Shown: piece by piece, positions 1 through 12,329 of the stretch
Position numbering within the stretch: position 1 is the stretch's first letter
Layout: every line of letters starts with the position of its first letter
Assembly (NCBI GenBank): GCA_019787685.1
Contig: JAHNUO010000008.1
Span: 372,001 to 436,000 of the forward strand
Direction of reading: 5' to 3'
Source of the DNA: Chiua virens
Lineage: Eukaryota > Basidiomycota > Agaricomycetes > Boletales > Boletaceae
DNA: 64,000 bases
Program-made: the position numbers and the translations under genes
The notes under the pieces: model-generated
What the model was told of the DNA's origin: nothing
What the model saw: the letters and a program-made list of their open reading frames with translations, nothing else
The model's database searches: none

Positions 1-20
1 TGTATAGTACATGTATATAC

Positions 21-3000
21 CTAGCTTAGCGCATAGTAAATATTTTTGTCAAAGTATTTATTTAAGTAAAACTCTGTAGAATGCTCGAAAGAATTATAGG
101 CTGTTAGTCCCACATCTGCATTTGCACCAAAGCGAGGAACCAGATGAGTGAATGCACGAACTTGGGTAAGAGGGACAACATCGCCAAGTTGCTGACCAGT
201 AGCTCATTTCACATGTCTGAGAATAGAGAGCTGTGAAACATCTTCGCCCACAATATTGAAGTGTTGTACATAGACAATAAATTGGTCGATCCATGGCCAC
301 CTCTCTCCTGACTTGCCAAGAGGACGCATGACAAGACGGAGTTGGCCAACAGTGTGACCTGCGAGACAATATCATTCAAACAACAGATGGACTAGATTAA
401 TTTGAAATGTTGCATACCTTTCAGACCGCTTCAAGGCCATTTGCACTGAGCGTCGACATTGAAAATGGCAGCATCATAGTGGCCAAGGGCCCAAAGGCCA
501 GTGGGTGGGGAGCAAAACAATGTCTGCACGGGTGGAACATCGGGATTGCCATGAATGGGTTCGTTCTGAAGCCATACTTTGCACCATAGTTGAAGCTCTG
601 TAAATGGCAAGTTGGAGTAGACGGATCCACGTCATTGCCCACCGATGGGGTGCACGAATCCCTCACTGTACTGCTCCTCATGCCACAAAAAATCAGCTAA
701 AGCAGCTCGGAGGTCAGGTAAACCGAACTTTTGTGCAGCTTCATCAACGCTAATCTGTCGCAAAGATGGAGCATATGACAGGTTCACAGCCATCGAACCT
801 GCGATGAAACTGTGGAGGGGCAACAGAACAGACCCTGTCTGCTTTCCACAAAGTCGGGCTGAAATGGTAAAGTAATTGGTGGATGGACGTGCATGACCCG
901 GAAGACCAGAGACCTGGGAGGCATTGTATCGGTCATCATCTTCACCATCACTAACATCTGATGGTTCATCTGAGTTTTCACCATCCAACAAGGTATTTTG
1001 ATTGCGAATGGCATCTTGTTCACGTAGCGAAGTAGCAAGTTCGAATGACCTGCATTTTTCTGCCCGATCAAGGTAGCGGCATATTTGCGGATCATAGTTG
1101 TTGTTGTTGGTAGACCTAGCTGGTGTCTTGATTTCCGATACGTGGGGATGCTCCGTTGTATCTACAGTCCACTGGATAGTCACCCCCACGCGCTTTATGC
1201 TGGGGGCAATACTTTGCATCAGTTCCAATTTTGGAATATACCAGTTGTCAATAACCCTATTGCCTTTGCCACGTCGTCCGCCGTTTTCAAGCATGGCGTG
1301 CTTATGAGCATGGAAAACATCAAGGGCAGTGGAAATAAGCTGAATGCTTGGACATGGTACCGGAAATCCATAAGAGCACATATCGCAACAACAACTTCTG
1401 GTGGAGCAGCGCCTGCAATGACTGCAATGAGGTAGCATTGTACATCGCAGTGGACACGGCCAGTGACTTGTTTGAGTTTTGAAATACTGCCCTTGAAGTG
1501 ACGCGATCCCGCCGTGGGCTGTAAAACAGAGAACCGAAAGTCGATTTCTGCTTCGCCAATAATATTTAGGCACCATTGGAGATCATGATCCCAGAATTCT
1601 TTGTGAAGGTAGTGAAGGAGTTCCGGTGTGATGAAAAAGCTAGGACAAGAAAGGGGAAAGTTGCGCCAGAACAGTTCGCTAACCCTATTGAGACAGAAAC
1701 GCTGCGCCTCTCGAAAAAACGCTTCTATGTCATTGGGGTCGACCTTGGATTTCACAACCGAAAGCTGTGCCAGCATGGTGGCAGTGGTCCGTGGCTCATG
1801 GTGGAATGGATCACCGAATTGTTTGAACATTGCCATGGTTACAGGTGACGTTTTCCCCCTGACACGAGCAAGCTTGGCAGCTTCCAGAGTGTCAACAATG
1901 TATCCTGCAATTGGAGTAAAGCAATAGCGAATGTTTCCCCGGGGATCTGGAAGCATTATGCCAAGTTCAGCTGCTTTTTTTACCGGCTCGAGGACAATGT
2001 CAAGGCATTGATGAATTAAGCGATCTTCTAGAACGCCACACATGCGCTTGTTCTTATGGATAAATTTGGGAATGGGGAGAAGGGCGGCGAGCATAAAAGA
2101 CTGGGTCGAGAGCTTTAGTTGTATGGACATCTTGATGTTTGCCAGGCTAATCAGAAGGGGATAGGCGACCCAACTGCCACACATGTTAGTGATATTTGTT
2201 TTGTCCGAAGAGAGTATTGTCCTGAGTAATGTCGCGCTGTCTGGAAGCTGCGACTGCACCATATGTCGAACAGATTTCTGATTGCTCATAAGGGAATCAC
2301 AGACCTGCATCTCCCAAGCACCATCCCCAGTCATCCATTCCATGTAGACCCTACAGTTCTTATCGCTCGAAGTGTATAGTCGCTCAGGGACAAAGTCAAG
2401 CTGATCACAGAGCAAGGGGTGGTTAAAAATCCACACGATACACTCCAAAGGGTCATGCCAGTATAAGTATATTGGGTGTTTAGTGGGATGCATGGGGATG
2501 ATCTCCATGGAGCACCAATGAGGACCGCTGGGAAGGAGTTCTGCGTGCCCACGAAGGTCCCTTGCAGTACTGAATGAAAGGCCAAGTAACTTTATCTTAT
2601 AGTAGTCAACTTTGCCGGTCAAAAGAGAGAGAGAAAAGCACACACGATTGGCAATGACAAGACAGTATCTATTGCCCTCATGCTGAGCCCTGAACGAAGT
2701 AACCATAATGCAAGTTCCCACTCTTTGCGAGACATAAATGGATAGAATAGATTCATTTTGTGGGCATTGGCGAACTTGTCTCTGTCGAATTTGTCCATGA
2801 AAGTGTTGCCATGCCTGAACAACTCAGCTGCACCATCAAAGCATTCCGAGTGGTAACTGCCGCATTGTGAAGTAGAGCTTTGTGAAGGTGATTGGTCATT
2901 GAAGCCAGAAGGGAGATCTGGAAAAAGTTTTGAGTTTGGAGCGGCAGATTCCTGGTCAATACTAGTATCCATTGCATCAGCATCTGAATCAGAAGCTGCG

Positions 3001-3176
3001 TCTGAGTTGCAACGAGCTTGAACAGGGTCAGCTGAACTTGGAAAGGTGAGGGAGTCTTGCAAATGTATGAGATTATTGACCCATGTATTACAGCCAGATG
3101 TCAGTTGGCTCATGTGCATGGTGACAGCATGCTGGTCCTTGAAACCGCCTCATCTGCAACTCGGACAACGGGGCAT
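21..3176 (-). pseudogene. Plavaka-type transposase (element A), decayed
   Basis: A near full-length transposase of the Plavaka group (CACTA-like DDE transposons common in Agaricomycetes), about 1,000 codons. From the ATG at 3176 it shows a C2H2-like finger (CPSC...HAVTMH), an acidic linker, WELALWLLRSGLS, an ILSSDKT core, FIHKNKR and GVLEDRL, TPELLHYLHKEFWDHD, FHAHKHAML, WYIPKLELMQS, and a DUF6830-like C-terminus ending YFDKNIYY before TAG at 21-23. Three GT-AG introns can be removed in frame (about 2.6, 2.3 and 0.4 kb). The frame is broken by TGA at 3150-3152, 632-634, 430-432 and 205-207, and by one frameshift near 1345 between DFRYHVQA and the FHAHK block. The conserved order without large deletion shows a recently complete copy that is now dead. 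The left terminal repeat lies outside the window. The group assignment is firm; placing it in Plavaka rather than a sister DUF6830 clade is less certain. Confidence 0.85.
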
Positions 3177-3389
3177 GATAATGTTAGTGTAAAGACTCAC
3201 TAAAATTTTTTTAGCATTGTTCAATATTAAGCCAGGCTTGGAGTCACGTAGCGTTGGTGAAGTAATGATGGCTTAGTACAATGATTGACAACAGGTGTCA
3301 CGTTTAATAGATACGATCAAATGAAGTGATGCCATGAGATGATAATTGTGTTTGTCTGCCATTTGTTTTGGACAAATAGTAAACAATAT

Positions 3390-4850
3390 ATGAGTCACTC
3401 AATGTTTGTTCCAAGCGCCCCATATTGGATGGACGCTGCTTTGCATCCAAATAACAGTTTATCTCGACCAACACAGCATCTTTCGAGTGTTAGTTGCTCA
3501 CAAATTTTCGAGGTTGATGCTTTGGCCGAACTACATGATAGACTGCGATTGTCAGCCTACCATACAATCCATACTGAGGTAAGCAGGTAAGCTGCCACCT
3601 TTGATCGTATTCTTACAGTTTAAAACACGATCTTGGAATTCAGCACGAAACGACAGATCTGATCAATGATGAAGCCCTCCTTGCCCTGAACATCGCTCGC
3701 ACCCGTTGCGAGGTTTGCCGTGCTGAGCAAGTACTTGCTGCATGCCTCGCGCATGAACACGAATCCATGGCAAAGCTTTATGAGTTTAAAGCAAATAGCG
3801 GAGAAAGAAAGGTCCACGATATGGATATGAACATCGGCTCAATGCGTGCGACAATGAAACAGTGCGGAATGGCTGTTGATTTTGTCGTTCCCCCTGACGG
3901 TGTGTTTGTATTAAACTCGGTGTTCAGCTCATCACTTAATATTTCTACCAATAGTTGAGAGTTCTCGTTTCACCAATATCACCGTTTGGCTTGATTGATA
4001 CAGACAAAATGTGTCCGAATCTATATTGCAAATAGCAGACTACATTCATATTCGTACGCATCTCTTTTTACACATTTCATGTAGATTTTCGATGTCTACC
4101 TCACTGCAGCTCACCAGGACCATACGCATACACACTGTACCCAACGAAGTCGTACTTAGTAAAATGTACATGATGTAAACTGATAGCTGTAGAATCAATT
4201 TCTTTTCAGTTTTATCTCGTCTGTTGTGTGTTCTAATGATCCTTTTGAGCTTCCTACCATAACATAACATGGCGAGTAGCCCAGACCCAGCCCAGCTTTT
4301 CATATTTTCTGCGTTTTAATCCTCAGCCATGCTTCTCAGTCTCGTACTCATGAGTCACTGTTTGATGCTGCCAATCTGATCTTTAGATCGACATACTTTT
4401 ATATTGTGATTGAAAGGCTTACCCAAAATGTCATTGAAACAGACACAAACAGGTTTTCATGTGTGAGCTTCAAGTTGAATGATGCCATGGATGCTACTAG
4501 GTGAGTCAACTAATGGGCTCAGTGGTGCCTGAAGGCTTGTCCTGTGTAAGTCGATAACATTTCCTGATATTCTTCGATCACTGACACCTGATTCTCTACA
4601 AGTAGCACACCAGTAGTAGGTGACCATACTTGGTGGATTTCACATAAATGAAACGACGCTCGGGAAAGCTCTGTCGATCTACTTTACGAACTATTCACGG
4701 GAGGTGAAAAAGAAGAAGATGTTCCACTTCTCGGTCTCTATCAGGTGCACGCTGAATCAAGAGGTCCGGAAGAGCAGGTTGAGGACGAAACGGATCAATA
4801 CTTGTGAGGAGCTGTTCGTTAATTGGCAAATTTTCTCTTCTCACCACAGG
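3390..4850 (+). pseudogene. Debris of an unrecognised multi-exon gene
   Basis: Several plus-strand segments read as real protein separated by intron-like gaps. Segment one (3390-3582) ends EVDALAELHDRLRL. Segment two (~3624-3905) has IARTRCEVCRAEQVLAAC and is rich in charged residues and paired cysteines. Segment three (~4390-4500) holds ERLTQNVIETDTNRF and ends at a GTGAGT donor. Segment four (~4600-4804) holds DLLYELFTGGEKEED. The last segment carries an in-frame TGA (K*NDARE) that could derive from CGA, and the first intron would be only 32-40 nt, so the locus looks decayed. I do not recognise the family. It lies next to Plavaka element A and could be that element's second gene or a host gene remnant. 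Confidence 0.35.
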
Positions 4851-5154
4851 CTGGTTTAGTGATGTGTTGGTGAGGCTGAAGATAGATTCAACCCCCAAGG
4901 ACTCTGACGATACCCATAGGACTCAGACTATCGACCTGATTCAGAGATATCCGACGTACGACAGGTTGTTTTGGACTATCTCTCAAATGAACTGTCCTTT
5001 TTGTTTTGTCCAGAAGATCGTTTGTCCCAATGGTGGAGAGTGGGCATTTGGGACGCCCTCAGATGTCGCATATTCATTCTTCCAGCTTGCAGTCTTGGCT
5101 GTTTTCTGCAATGTCATCACTGAAGCAACCACCACACCTCTACCGGCATAGCTA

Positions 5155-5756
5155 CAGTGAGCAACAAAACTGTTGCAATGTCTGAATGCAATACAGTGCA
5201 CGAAGTGCACTACAAACACAAGAAAGAATCTGACCATGCTATAGTGAGATAAAATGTAGTATATACTCCTGGCGATAACATGTCTCCCTAGGTCATGTGA
5301 TTTGGATCAGTGGCTGTGGAGATAATTCCATTTTAAACCACTCTTGTCATTGCAACAGTTTTGTTGCTGATCTACTAGGGTATAGAAATTATATGTTACA
5401 ATGAGATATTATACCAGCAATGTGTCATATGATGCATAAACAGTTCAATATGATATAAACACAGCCAAATATCATCACCTTTACCACATTTTTCATTATG
5501 AAATCCCTTTTCATTGATCAAACCAACCAGATCATTGCTTTCTTGAAATTGAGTCAATCAACCTGCCAGAGTTTTGTTTTCACTGGCTTCAATCACTCTA
5601 CCATGAGTCATATTCATATAGAACACTGTCAGAATCTTTCCAAAGCCTCTGATGGGCACCCATCCATCATTTCTCCTGTCAACATGTACTATACTGTGTG
5701 ATTACTTGATAGTGGAAAGGCTGGAAATGCTGTCCAGGTCATTAAAACTCTTCAAG
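5155..5756 (+). repeat. Left arm of the Tc1-derived palindrome
   Basis: About 602 bp that is the reverse complement of 6123-6724. It encodes, on the plus strand, the same N-terminal transposase stretch as the right arm does on the minus strand, including LSKASDGHPS followed by SGKAGNAVQV. Similarity fades beyond 5756. Confidence 0.85.
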
Positions 5757-5789
5757 ATGTAAAGGACAATCCTGGATCCTCTTTACCAT

Positions 5790-6381
5790 CACTTTTGCAA
5801 GGTGCTCCAACCTCTTTCCAAGTTGCACAACCCCATATTAGCACTAATCCTTCTCTAAACTTGACTATACCCTGTGTAGTCCTATCATTGAGGCCCTCCC
5901 CTGCCCTCTTCCAAGCCTATTTCCAACCAACTGGTCTCATATAACCATATAACATATTTCCAATCCTCCACAGTCCAAATCTATGGCTTAAAGCAAAATC
6001 CAGTCTTCCTCTTCTATGATACTTGGAGAGAAGTGGATGTTTTTGATTTGCCACAGCTTTCATACCATCATTTTTCAAGTGACAGCAGACAGTTTGAGAG
6101 GGTATAGGATGGTTCTCTACATATTGAAGAGTTTTAGTGACCTGGACAGCATTTCCAGCCTTTCCACTATCAAGTAATCACACAGTATAGTACATGTTGA
6201 CAGGAGAAATGATGGATGGGTGCCCATCAGAGGCTTTGGAAAGATTCTGACAGTGTTCTATATGAATATGACTCATGGTAGAGTGATTGAAGCCAGTGAA
6301 AACAAAACTCTGGCAGGTTGATTGACTCAATTTCAAGAAAGCAATGATCTGGTTGGTTTGATCAATGAAAAGGGATTTCAT
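5790..6381 (-). pseudogene. Tc1 transposase N-terminal half, broken
   Basis: Minus-strand reading shows a helix-turn-helix part (LSKASDGHPS, DSGKAGNAVQVTKTLQ), then QTVCCHLKNDGMKAVA, HPLLSKYHRRGRLDFAL, DWTVEDWKYVIW and, in another frame, RAGEGLND and WGCATWKEVG. These match the order of a fungal Tc1 transposase up to the middle of the DDE domain. The first catalytic aspartate, normally in a WSDET motif, reads WLYET, so it is lost; frames also shift at this point. The second and third catalytic acids are absent because the inverted duplicate of the 5' end replaces them. The element could only have been mobilised in trans. Confidence 0.8.
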
Positions 6382-6724
6382 AATGAAAAATGTGGTAAAG
6401 GTGATGATATTTGGCTGTGTTTATATCATATTGAACTGTTTATGCATCATATGACACATTGCTGGTATAATATCTCATTGTAACATATAATTTCTATACC
6501 CTAGTAGATCAGCAACAAAACTGTTGCAATGACAAGAGTGGTTTAAAATGGAATTATCTCCACAGCCACTGATCCAAATCACATGACCTAGGGAGACATG
6601 TTATCGCCAGGAGTATATACTACATTTTATCTCACTATAGCATGGTCAGATTCTTTCTTGTGTTTGCAGTGCACTTCACATACTGTATTGTGTTCAGACA
6701 TTGCAACAGTTTTGTTGCTCACTG
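6123..6724 (-). repeat. Right arm of the Tc1-derived palindrome
   Basis: Reverse complement of 5155-5756. The terminal ~20 bp contain the self-complementary core GCAACAAAACTGTTGC, and the arm ends at the TA duplication at 6725-6726. Confidence 0.85.
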
Positions 6725-6764
6725 TATTACTTGCAACACGGATCAACTCGATTTGCATGGCAGA

Positions 6765-8060
6765 CCGATGCGAAATTCCCCTAGTCCTTCCTGCTCGCCC
6801 CACTCACCCCAACCCTTCCCTGGATTCAAAACTGACGTGGTAGTACGTTCGTTTCATGATCAATCATTTGCTGTTTGGTACTCACTCTATTTAGTGCATT
6901 TATGTTTCACCCACAGCCTCAGATCGATGCAAAATCGTCCCGGTGCATTCCACTCTCCTGCTCACTTCCCTCTCCGTGGATTCAAAAATTGAAATGTAGT
7001 ATGTTCTTTTCGCAACTGATATGATCCATCGTTCAGTACTCGCTTTATTTAATGTATTTAGGTTTGTTCAGCACCTCGGACTGACATGAAGTTTCCCCAA
7101 TGCATCCCACTCACCCTACTTGCCTCACCCCTTCCTTGGATTCAAGAACCGACACGGTACATTCGTTTCGCCACCGATCGATTTGCTGTTTGGTACTTAC
7201 TCTGTTTAGTGTATTTAGGTTTGATCAGTACCCTCAGACCGACGCGAAATTGCCCCAGTGCATCTCACTCACCCTACTCGCCTCACCCCCTCCTTGGATT
7301 CAAGAACCAACGTAGTACATTCGTTTCACCACCGACCAATTTGCCATTCGGTACTTTGTTTAATGTATTTAGGAAGTTTGATCAGCGCCCTCAGACCGAC
7401 ACGAAATTGCCCCGGTGCATCCCACTCACCCTACTCGCCTCACCCCCTCCTTGGATTCAAGAACCAATGTGGTACGTTTGTTTCGCCACCGATCGATTTG
7501 CTGTTTGGTAGTTACTCCATTCAGCATATTTAGGTTTGATCAGTACCCTCAGACCGACGCGAAATTGCCCCGGTGCATCCCACTCACCCTACTCGCCTCA
7601 CCCCCTCCTTGGATTCAAGAACCAATGTGGTACGTTCATTTCACCACTGACTGATTTGCTGTTCGGTACTTACTCCGTTTAATGTATTTAGGTTTGATTA
7701 GCACCCTCAGACCGATGCGAAATTGCTCTGGTCCGTCCCACTCGATCCACTCGCCTCAACTTTTCTCTGGATCCAAAAATTGATGTGGTACATTCGCTTC
7801 CCAATCTGTCGATTCGTTGTTCAGTGCTCACTGCATTCAGTATATTTATGTTTCATCTGCAGCTTCAGACCAATGCGAAATCACCCTGGTAGATCCTACT
7901 CACCGCATTCACCTCACTCCCTCCTTGGGTTTGAAAATTGATGTAGTATGTTCATTTCATAACCGATCAATTCGCATTAGTATATTTAGGTCCCATTTGC
8001 ACCTTCAGATAGACATGAAATGGCCCTGGCTCATCCCACTCCATTCGCCTCTCAGACTTT
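6765..8060. repeat. Satellite-like array, ~158-bp unit, about eight to nine copies
   Basis: A recurring block (GAAATTGCCCC...CACTCACC...CTTGGATTCAA...GGTTTGATCAG) has units beginning near 6770, 6929, 7087, 7246, 7403, 7561, 7718, 7877 and 8017, a regular spacing of 156-159 bp except the last. Central copies (7246-7720) are the most alike and the outer copies more diverged, the usual pattern of unequal exchange. Open frames across this array are a by-product of the repeat and not genes. Confidence 0.9.
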
Positions 8061-8324
8061 GTCTCATTGTCTTGTTGTTTCCCTTCCCATCATGCCCTTG
8101 CCCATTCTTGCTGCTTCACTCTCACCATTTTACTTTCGAGTCACTATCTCGTACTCGTCATTTCTGTCACCATCTCCCTTGCCATTTTGCCCTCTTACTC
8201 CTGTTTTGCCATCATCACCTTGCCATCGTCACTCTGCCCTGTTATTTACTTAGCTTAGTAGTTTTTTTAATCTACTTTATTACTATTTGAAAGTAAAGAT
8301 TTACTTGACATGTATAGCTGCAAG

Positions 8325-8610
8325 AGTGCCTATATAGTTATGTAAAAGGTGCTTTGCTATGGAGTGCTGTAGTTAATACTCAGGTACTATTTATTGATTA
8401 CTGATACAGTGCTCTGAAGTACTCTGGGTAGCTATGTAAAAGATACTTTGCTATGGAGTGCTCTAGTTGATTGTGTCTGACACTCAGGTATTTGTTGATT
8501 ACTGATATGCTCTGAAGTACTCTGGGTAGCTATGTCAAAGATGTTTTGCTATGGAGTGCTCTAGTTAATTATGTCTGGTATTTGGGCATTTGTCATTTAC
8601 TGATGTGTGC
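8325..8610. repeat. Tandem repeat, ~100-bp unit, three copies
   Basis: The block TAGCTATGTAAAAGATACTT...GCTATGGAGTGCT...GATTACTGATA recurs with GGAGTGCT near 8360, 8456 and 8557. No coding content is seen. It separates the 158-bp satellite from the ZIP pseudogene. Confidence 0.8.
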
Positions 8611-8638
8611 TATTTACACCCTGATAGTATTACAAGAT

Positions 8639-9925
8639 TTATGCCCAATACCCTAACAATGACATAATACCTGTACCAAATAACATACAACTCAATGCAT
8701 ATGCAAGCTTCCTGAGTGATGCCCTGTTCATATCCTTGTTGAATAGAAATTCATGCGCCATCAACTGCAGCATTGAGTCAGACCAAAGTCTAAACATGAA
8801 AGAACATGCCCATCTCCACCAAACCAGTGTACAGAAGAATTCTGGCACTTAGTGAGTCCATTACACTGCTGACAATGGATGCGGTGGTGCTGCCAGGGTT
8901 ATAGGTGTTACGAATTCTAAGCCCAACCGCAATTCCAACAGGTGTCATGACAGTATATAATAGGGCTGCACAGAAAGGGATAAAGTTGTACTGTGGTGGC
9001 AATCGCATGAACGCTAGTCACAATCCGATACCAAGACCTTCAAATGTTTCTTGAACAAAATGTCGCTTGAATCAGGGCCCATCGCAAACTTGAGAAATCA
9101 CTCATGATGGAATATAATTACAATGAAGAGTACTGTGAAATCCAAAGATACGGCCAATGTCAATCCAATGAGTAAGCTAATAATAATAATTAGCATCTTT
9201 AACTGGCAAAGAAGGTATACTTGCCTGTGCAACAAAACACCAAACTCCAAGATAAACAAGCTGATGACCTGCGCAGCCGCAGAATCGTCAAAATGTTCTG
9301 AAGGGGTTGTCACTAGAGTAGATGTAGATTTCTGTTCTTCAAGTACATATCCACCTTCCAGACCGTGAGCTGCATGTGAGCTGACACCATGCCCATGGAC
9401 ATCTTGGAGAGCGATTTAGCTTAACATTCCTTGATAACATAGTTACAAATATACCATGTTGAATTCCCAGTGCAGCAAGTTTTGAGTTTCCCACACAGAA
9501 AGCAACGAGTTCTACAATAAAGATTTCGTAGAGACTGAACATTGCAAGTGCCAGGGGATACAGCTAGCGTCACAAATTTTATGTTAGTCAGTGGACGGAG
9601 CAACTTAGTGTTTTTGGACACACGTATTGCTGCCATGCAGCTGACAAGCATGGTGACCCCAGCTCACTTATAGCTGGGCTCAACAAATGAATGAAGGCAG
9701 TGGCAACCTGTACAAGATCTTAATCAGGTAAGACAATCTTTAAAATTAAAGAACCTACAATAATGCCAGACCCAAAATATTTAGCAAACCTTTGGACAAA
9801 TTTGTGAACACTGCAAGGTTAGAATTGAAGGAGCAAAAGACGGACTTGAATATGGCATTTGGCACCTTCAGCCAGCCAGTTCTCCTGGCCATCATGAGAC
9901 TACAGGTTTTCTGACAATGTCCTAT
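8639..9925 (-). pseudogene. ZIP-family zinc/iron transporter, decayed
   Basis: Minus-strand exons read through a ZIP permease in order: ARRTGWLKVPNA (~9890), FAKYFGSGIIV (~9770), a GT-AG intron, ATAFIHLLSPAISELGSPC (~9690), IVELVAFCVGNSKLAALGIQH, a histidine-bearing loop, QVISLFILEFGVLLH (~9270), SLLIGLTLAVSLDFTVLFIVIIFH, ETFEGLGIG (~9040), TPVGIAVGLRIRNTY, SIVSSVMDSLSARILLYTG, and the final helix FGTGIMSLLGYWA. Known ZIP proteins move zinc or iron toward the cytosol, and the ILEFGVLLH and FEGLGIG helices line the metal path. TGA at 9018-9020 replaces the expected arginine in GSRLA, the usual residues between YTGL and the last exon are missing, and several joins need frame changes. I read it as a host gene that has died, or a transported copy. 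Confidence 0.85.
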
Positions 9926-10851
9926 AATGTGTTGTCAAACAAAATAAATTGAATAATAATGACAAGTGCTTATAATCCATTTACAATAGTAGGTCTGGTG
10001 GGGAATAAACATCGAACATTCGGTAAAAATGCACGTCACAAAATTTGGTAAGGGTTGGCAAGATTGATCAGTCTGGCACAGCTTTATATACCGTTTGTAA
10101 TTGTTGTTTGAGTGGATAATAAATGTTAAACAGTCAGTGGTAGCTCACATTATACAGCTCAGTAGTAGTGAGTAAGATTGTCATATTGCTATACCCTTAC
10201 ATACTCTTCATAATGATAGGTCGGCTGGAAAATGAGTGTCAGCAAGTCTTCGATAAAACTCACCACATCACACAGATTGCTAAGGGTGAGTAAGGTTGAC
10301 AATGAGGGGTCTGGTAAAAAATAACTATTGGACAGTTAAAAAACATATACATCACACAGGTTGATGAGAATGGGAAAGGTTGAACAGTCAACAGGTAATT
10401 AAAAGCATGCATGAAAAATATTTTTACTACACAAAAATATCACTACTTGTGATGTCTACAAGTTGTGTCCAATGTGGGTTGCTGACGAGTTTTTGTATTC
10501 ATGCTCGAGCTGCACCAGTAGAATCACTCTGATGTTGTTGTCGAATAAGCCTAAGGAAAGGCTAAAGTGGGTCAGGAATGGATGTATGGGAATGGTTTAT
10601 TAACCTCACAACTCATCAACACATGTGCAATGATTGACCAGGTAGCGCCAGTGAATGATTCCACACATCATGATCATGATGGACAAAGTGAATCACCCTC
10701 AGAGTAGTGGCAATGAAAAGGAATCTTTCTGTATTCTAGTCGGCTTGCTCACCAAATGAAAAATGGACAATAGACAATTGAATTTGCATCCGTACAATAT
10801 TTAACCTAAATGACAGAACGACAGTTTAACCACCACTAATATGACGCTTCT
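9926..10851. other. AT-rich noncoding stretch with degenerate tandem repeats
   Basis: No gene is seen. Between about 9975 and 10410 a loose repeat recurs four or five times at 85-120 bp spacing: phrases such as CATCACACAG, TTGGTAAGGGTTG and GGTCTGGTRRRRAATAA appear in the same order in each copy, but copies are strongly diverged. Confidence 0.5.
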
Positions 10852-12329
10852 TCAGTGATTTTGCCACAGACTTCTGGGTGGATTCATCTCATTCAATGTA
10901 AAAAGAAAATGTGGGTCTGAAAACCGACCTACATTGATTGAATTATTGATCCGTATGATCAAGAAAAGCGACTGAGAGACTTGCCTGTTCCACCACAACA
11001 AAAGTTTGTCAACAAACTTTTTATCCTCCTCAGTCCTGGTTTCTTCGAACCACTCTACTATCACTTCATAGAACTCTTGAGTGTCAAATATACCATCAAC
11101 AATCGCCCAAGAGCCTGCAGAGGACAGGGCAAATTGTACCTGTAATGTGGTCCAGAAATATCCCTTAGCATCGAACTCTACGCTGACGGTGAATGACCGA
11201 CTCACCTGGCAGGCCACATAGGCTATGGCATGCGGTTGAACTGTCTACATACCTATGAGTTTAGCCATGTTTGACCATGTCCATCTATCACCTCAGCGAT
11301 GTTTCTTGCTATTGACAGCGGCTGGCTAGGAAGTCTCATTGTCCAATGAGGAGAATGGAGAAATAAAGATGGCTTTGAAAGACTGAAATGCAGAATCAGA
11401 GGCATTGAATGTATTTGTGAGGAGTAGAATGTGCCTTGATTAAAATCTCACCCTTAAAAAGTCCGTTGTCAAGATTGGCAGGGTCTGACTGACCACCAGC
11501 ATACAGGAAGGCTGGCCAAGATTGTGCAGTGATGAGAAAATCAGGGTGGAAATCACGAATTTTCTGCCGTTCACTGTGATTGGGATATTTAGTTGTCACA
11601 AAAGAGCAGCAGAATCACTTACATGGGATCATTCCAGTCATAATCAACTGGACACAAGAGTCTTCCAGTCGCATCATTGTAAAACCCTCTCCCACTCTTG
11701 TCTTCAGAGCTGAGGGGAGGATCGGGTTTGGGGACTTCCTGCATGAGCCAGTTGACAGCCAGCACTTTGAGCCTATGTGTATCATCAGTGTGGCCGGTGT
11801 CAGTACCTTGTTCGAGCTAAATTCATTAGTCCCACTGCACAACAAAGTCAAAAGAAATAAAATTCTCTCCTGTTGCAGAGCATCCCAGAGCTCTGTCTGG
11901 GGGATGTCATGAATAGAGGGAATCCACCGCAGAAGTTCCTTGTAAGATTTGTACAGACGGTTCTCCCTGTGTATGTCAATTACGCTGATTCAAATATAAA
12001 ACACCACATACGTATCTGTGTAGTTTGCAGAGTCTGTGTCAACGTGAGCTCTTCGATCTGCTTCTGCCAAGATGTCATTGACAGTGTTGTAGAGAGAGAC
12101 AAGGCATCTAATAGGACAACCTTGATAGCGAAAATTTTCTGAAACACTACAGAGGAAAGGTCAGGTCAATGAGCACACAGAACAATGAGATACTCTACGA
12201 TCTGCTGCGGCTGCTGATATTTAAGTTGTGACCTTGCAAAGTGATTAAACGTGCCACTTGTTGCATCAGAAGAGCAGGATCAATGCTTTGATCAACACTC
12301 TGGGGTAGGAGGTCATTTGCACTAGACAT
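10852..12329 (-). pseudogene. DUF6698-family protein, copy 1 (module gene 1)
   Basis: An agaricomycete protein of unknown function. The ATG at 12329 opens SSANDLLPQSVDQSIDP. Later exons give LVSLYNTVNDILAEADRR (~12080), ELLRWIPSIHDIPQTELW (~11910), VNWLMQEVPKPDPPLS then GRGFYNDATGRLLCPVDYDW (~11690), KIRDFHPDFLITAQSWP then DNGLFKGEILIK (~11500), and HAIAYVACQ joined across a clean 67-nt intron to VQFALSSAGSWAIVDGIFDTQEFY (~11120), WWNRQ near the end. These blocks match my memory of DUF6698 in order. Exon joins are GT-AG, but no continuous model was verified, so partial function is possible. A second copy lies at about 34.3-35.6 kb, also on the minus strand and also upstream of an F-box-like gene. 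Confidence 0.7.

Larger units (their letters stand above)
5155..6724. mobile_element. Palindromic Tc1/mariner-type element
   Basis: A 1,570-bp element flanked by TA (5153-5154 and 6725-6726), the target duplication of Tc1/mariner transposons. The outer ends begin CAGTGAGCAACAAAACTG in inverted orientation. The two halves mirror each other without indels over about 600 bp: position p pairs with 11879 minus p. Mismatches near the ends are mostly C/T or G/A. The minus strand of the right half reads as the N-terminal part of a Tc1 transposase. The left half is an inverted duplicate of that same 5' end and replaces the 3' end of the gene, so the copy cannot encode a full enzyme. Confidence 0.85.

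Noticed and set aside
7086..7654. Long overlapping open frames rich in Pro/Ser/Thr
   Set aside because: They follow the 158-bp satellite period and repeat the same peptide in three frames; a repeat artefact.
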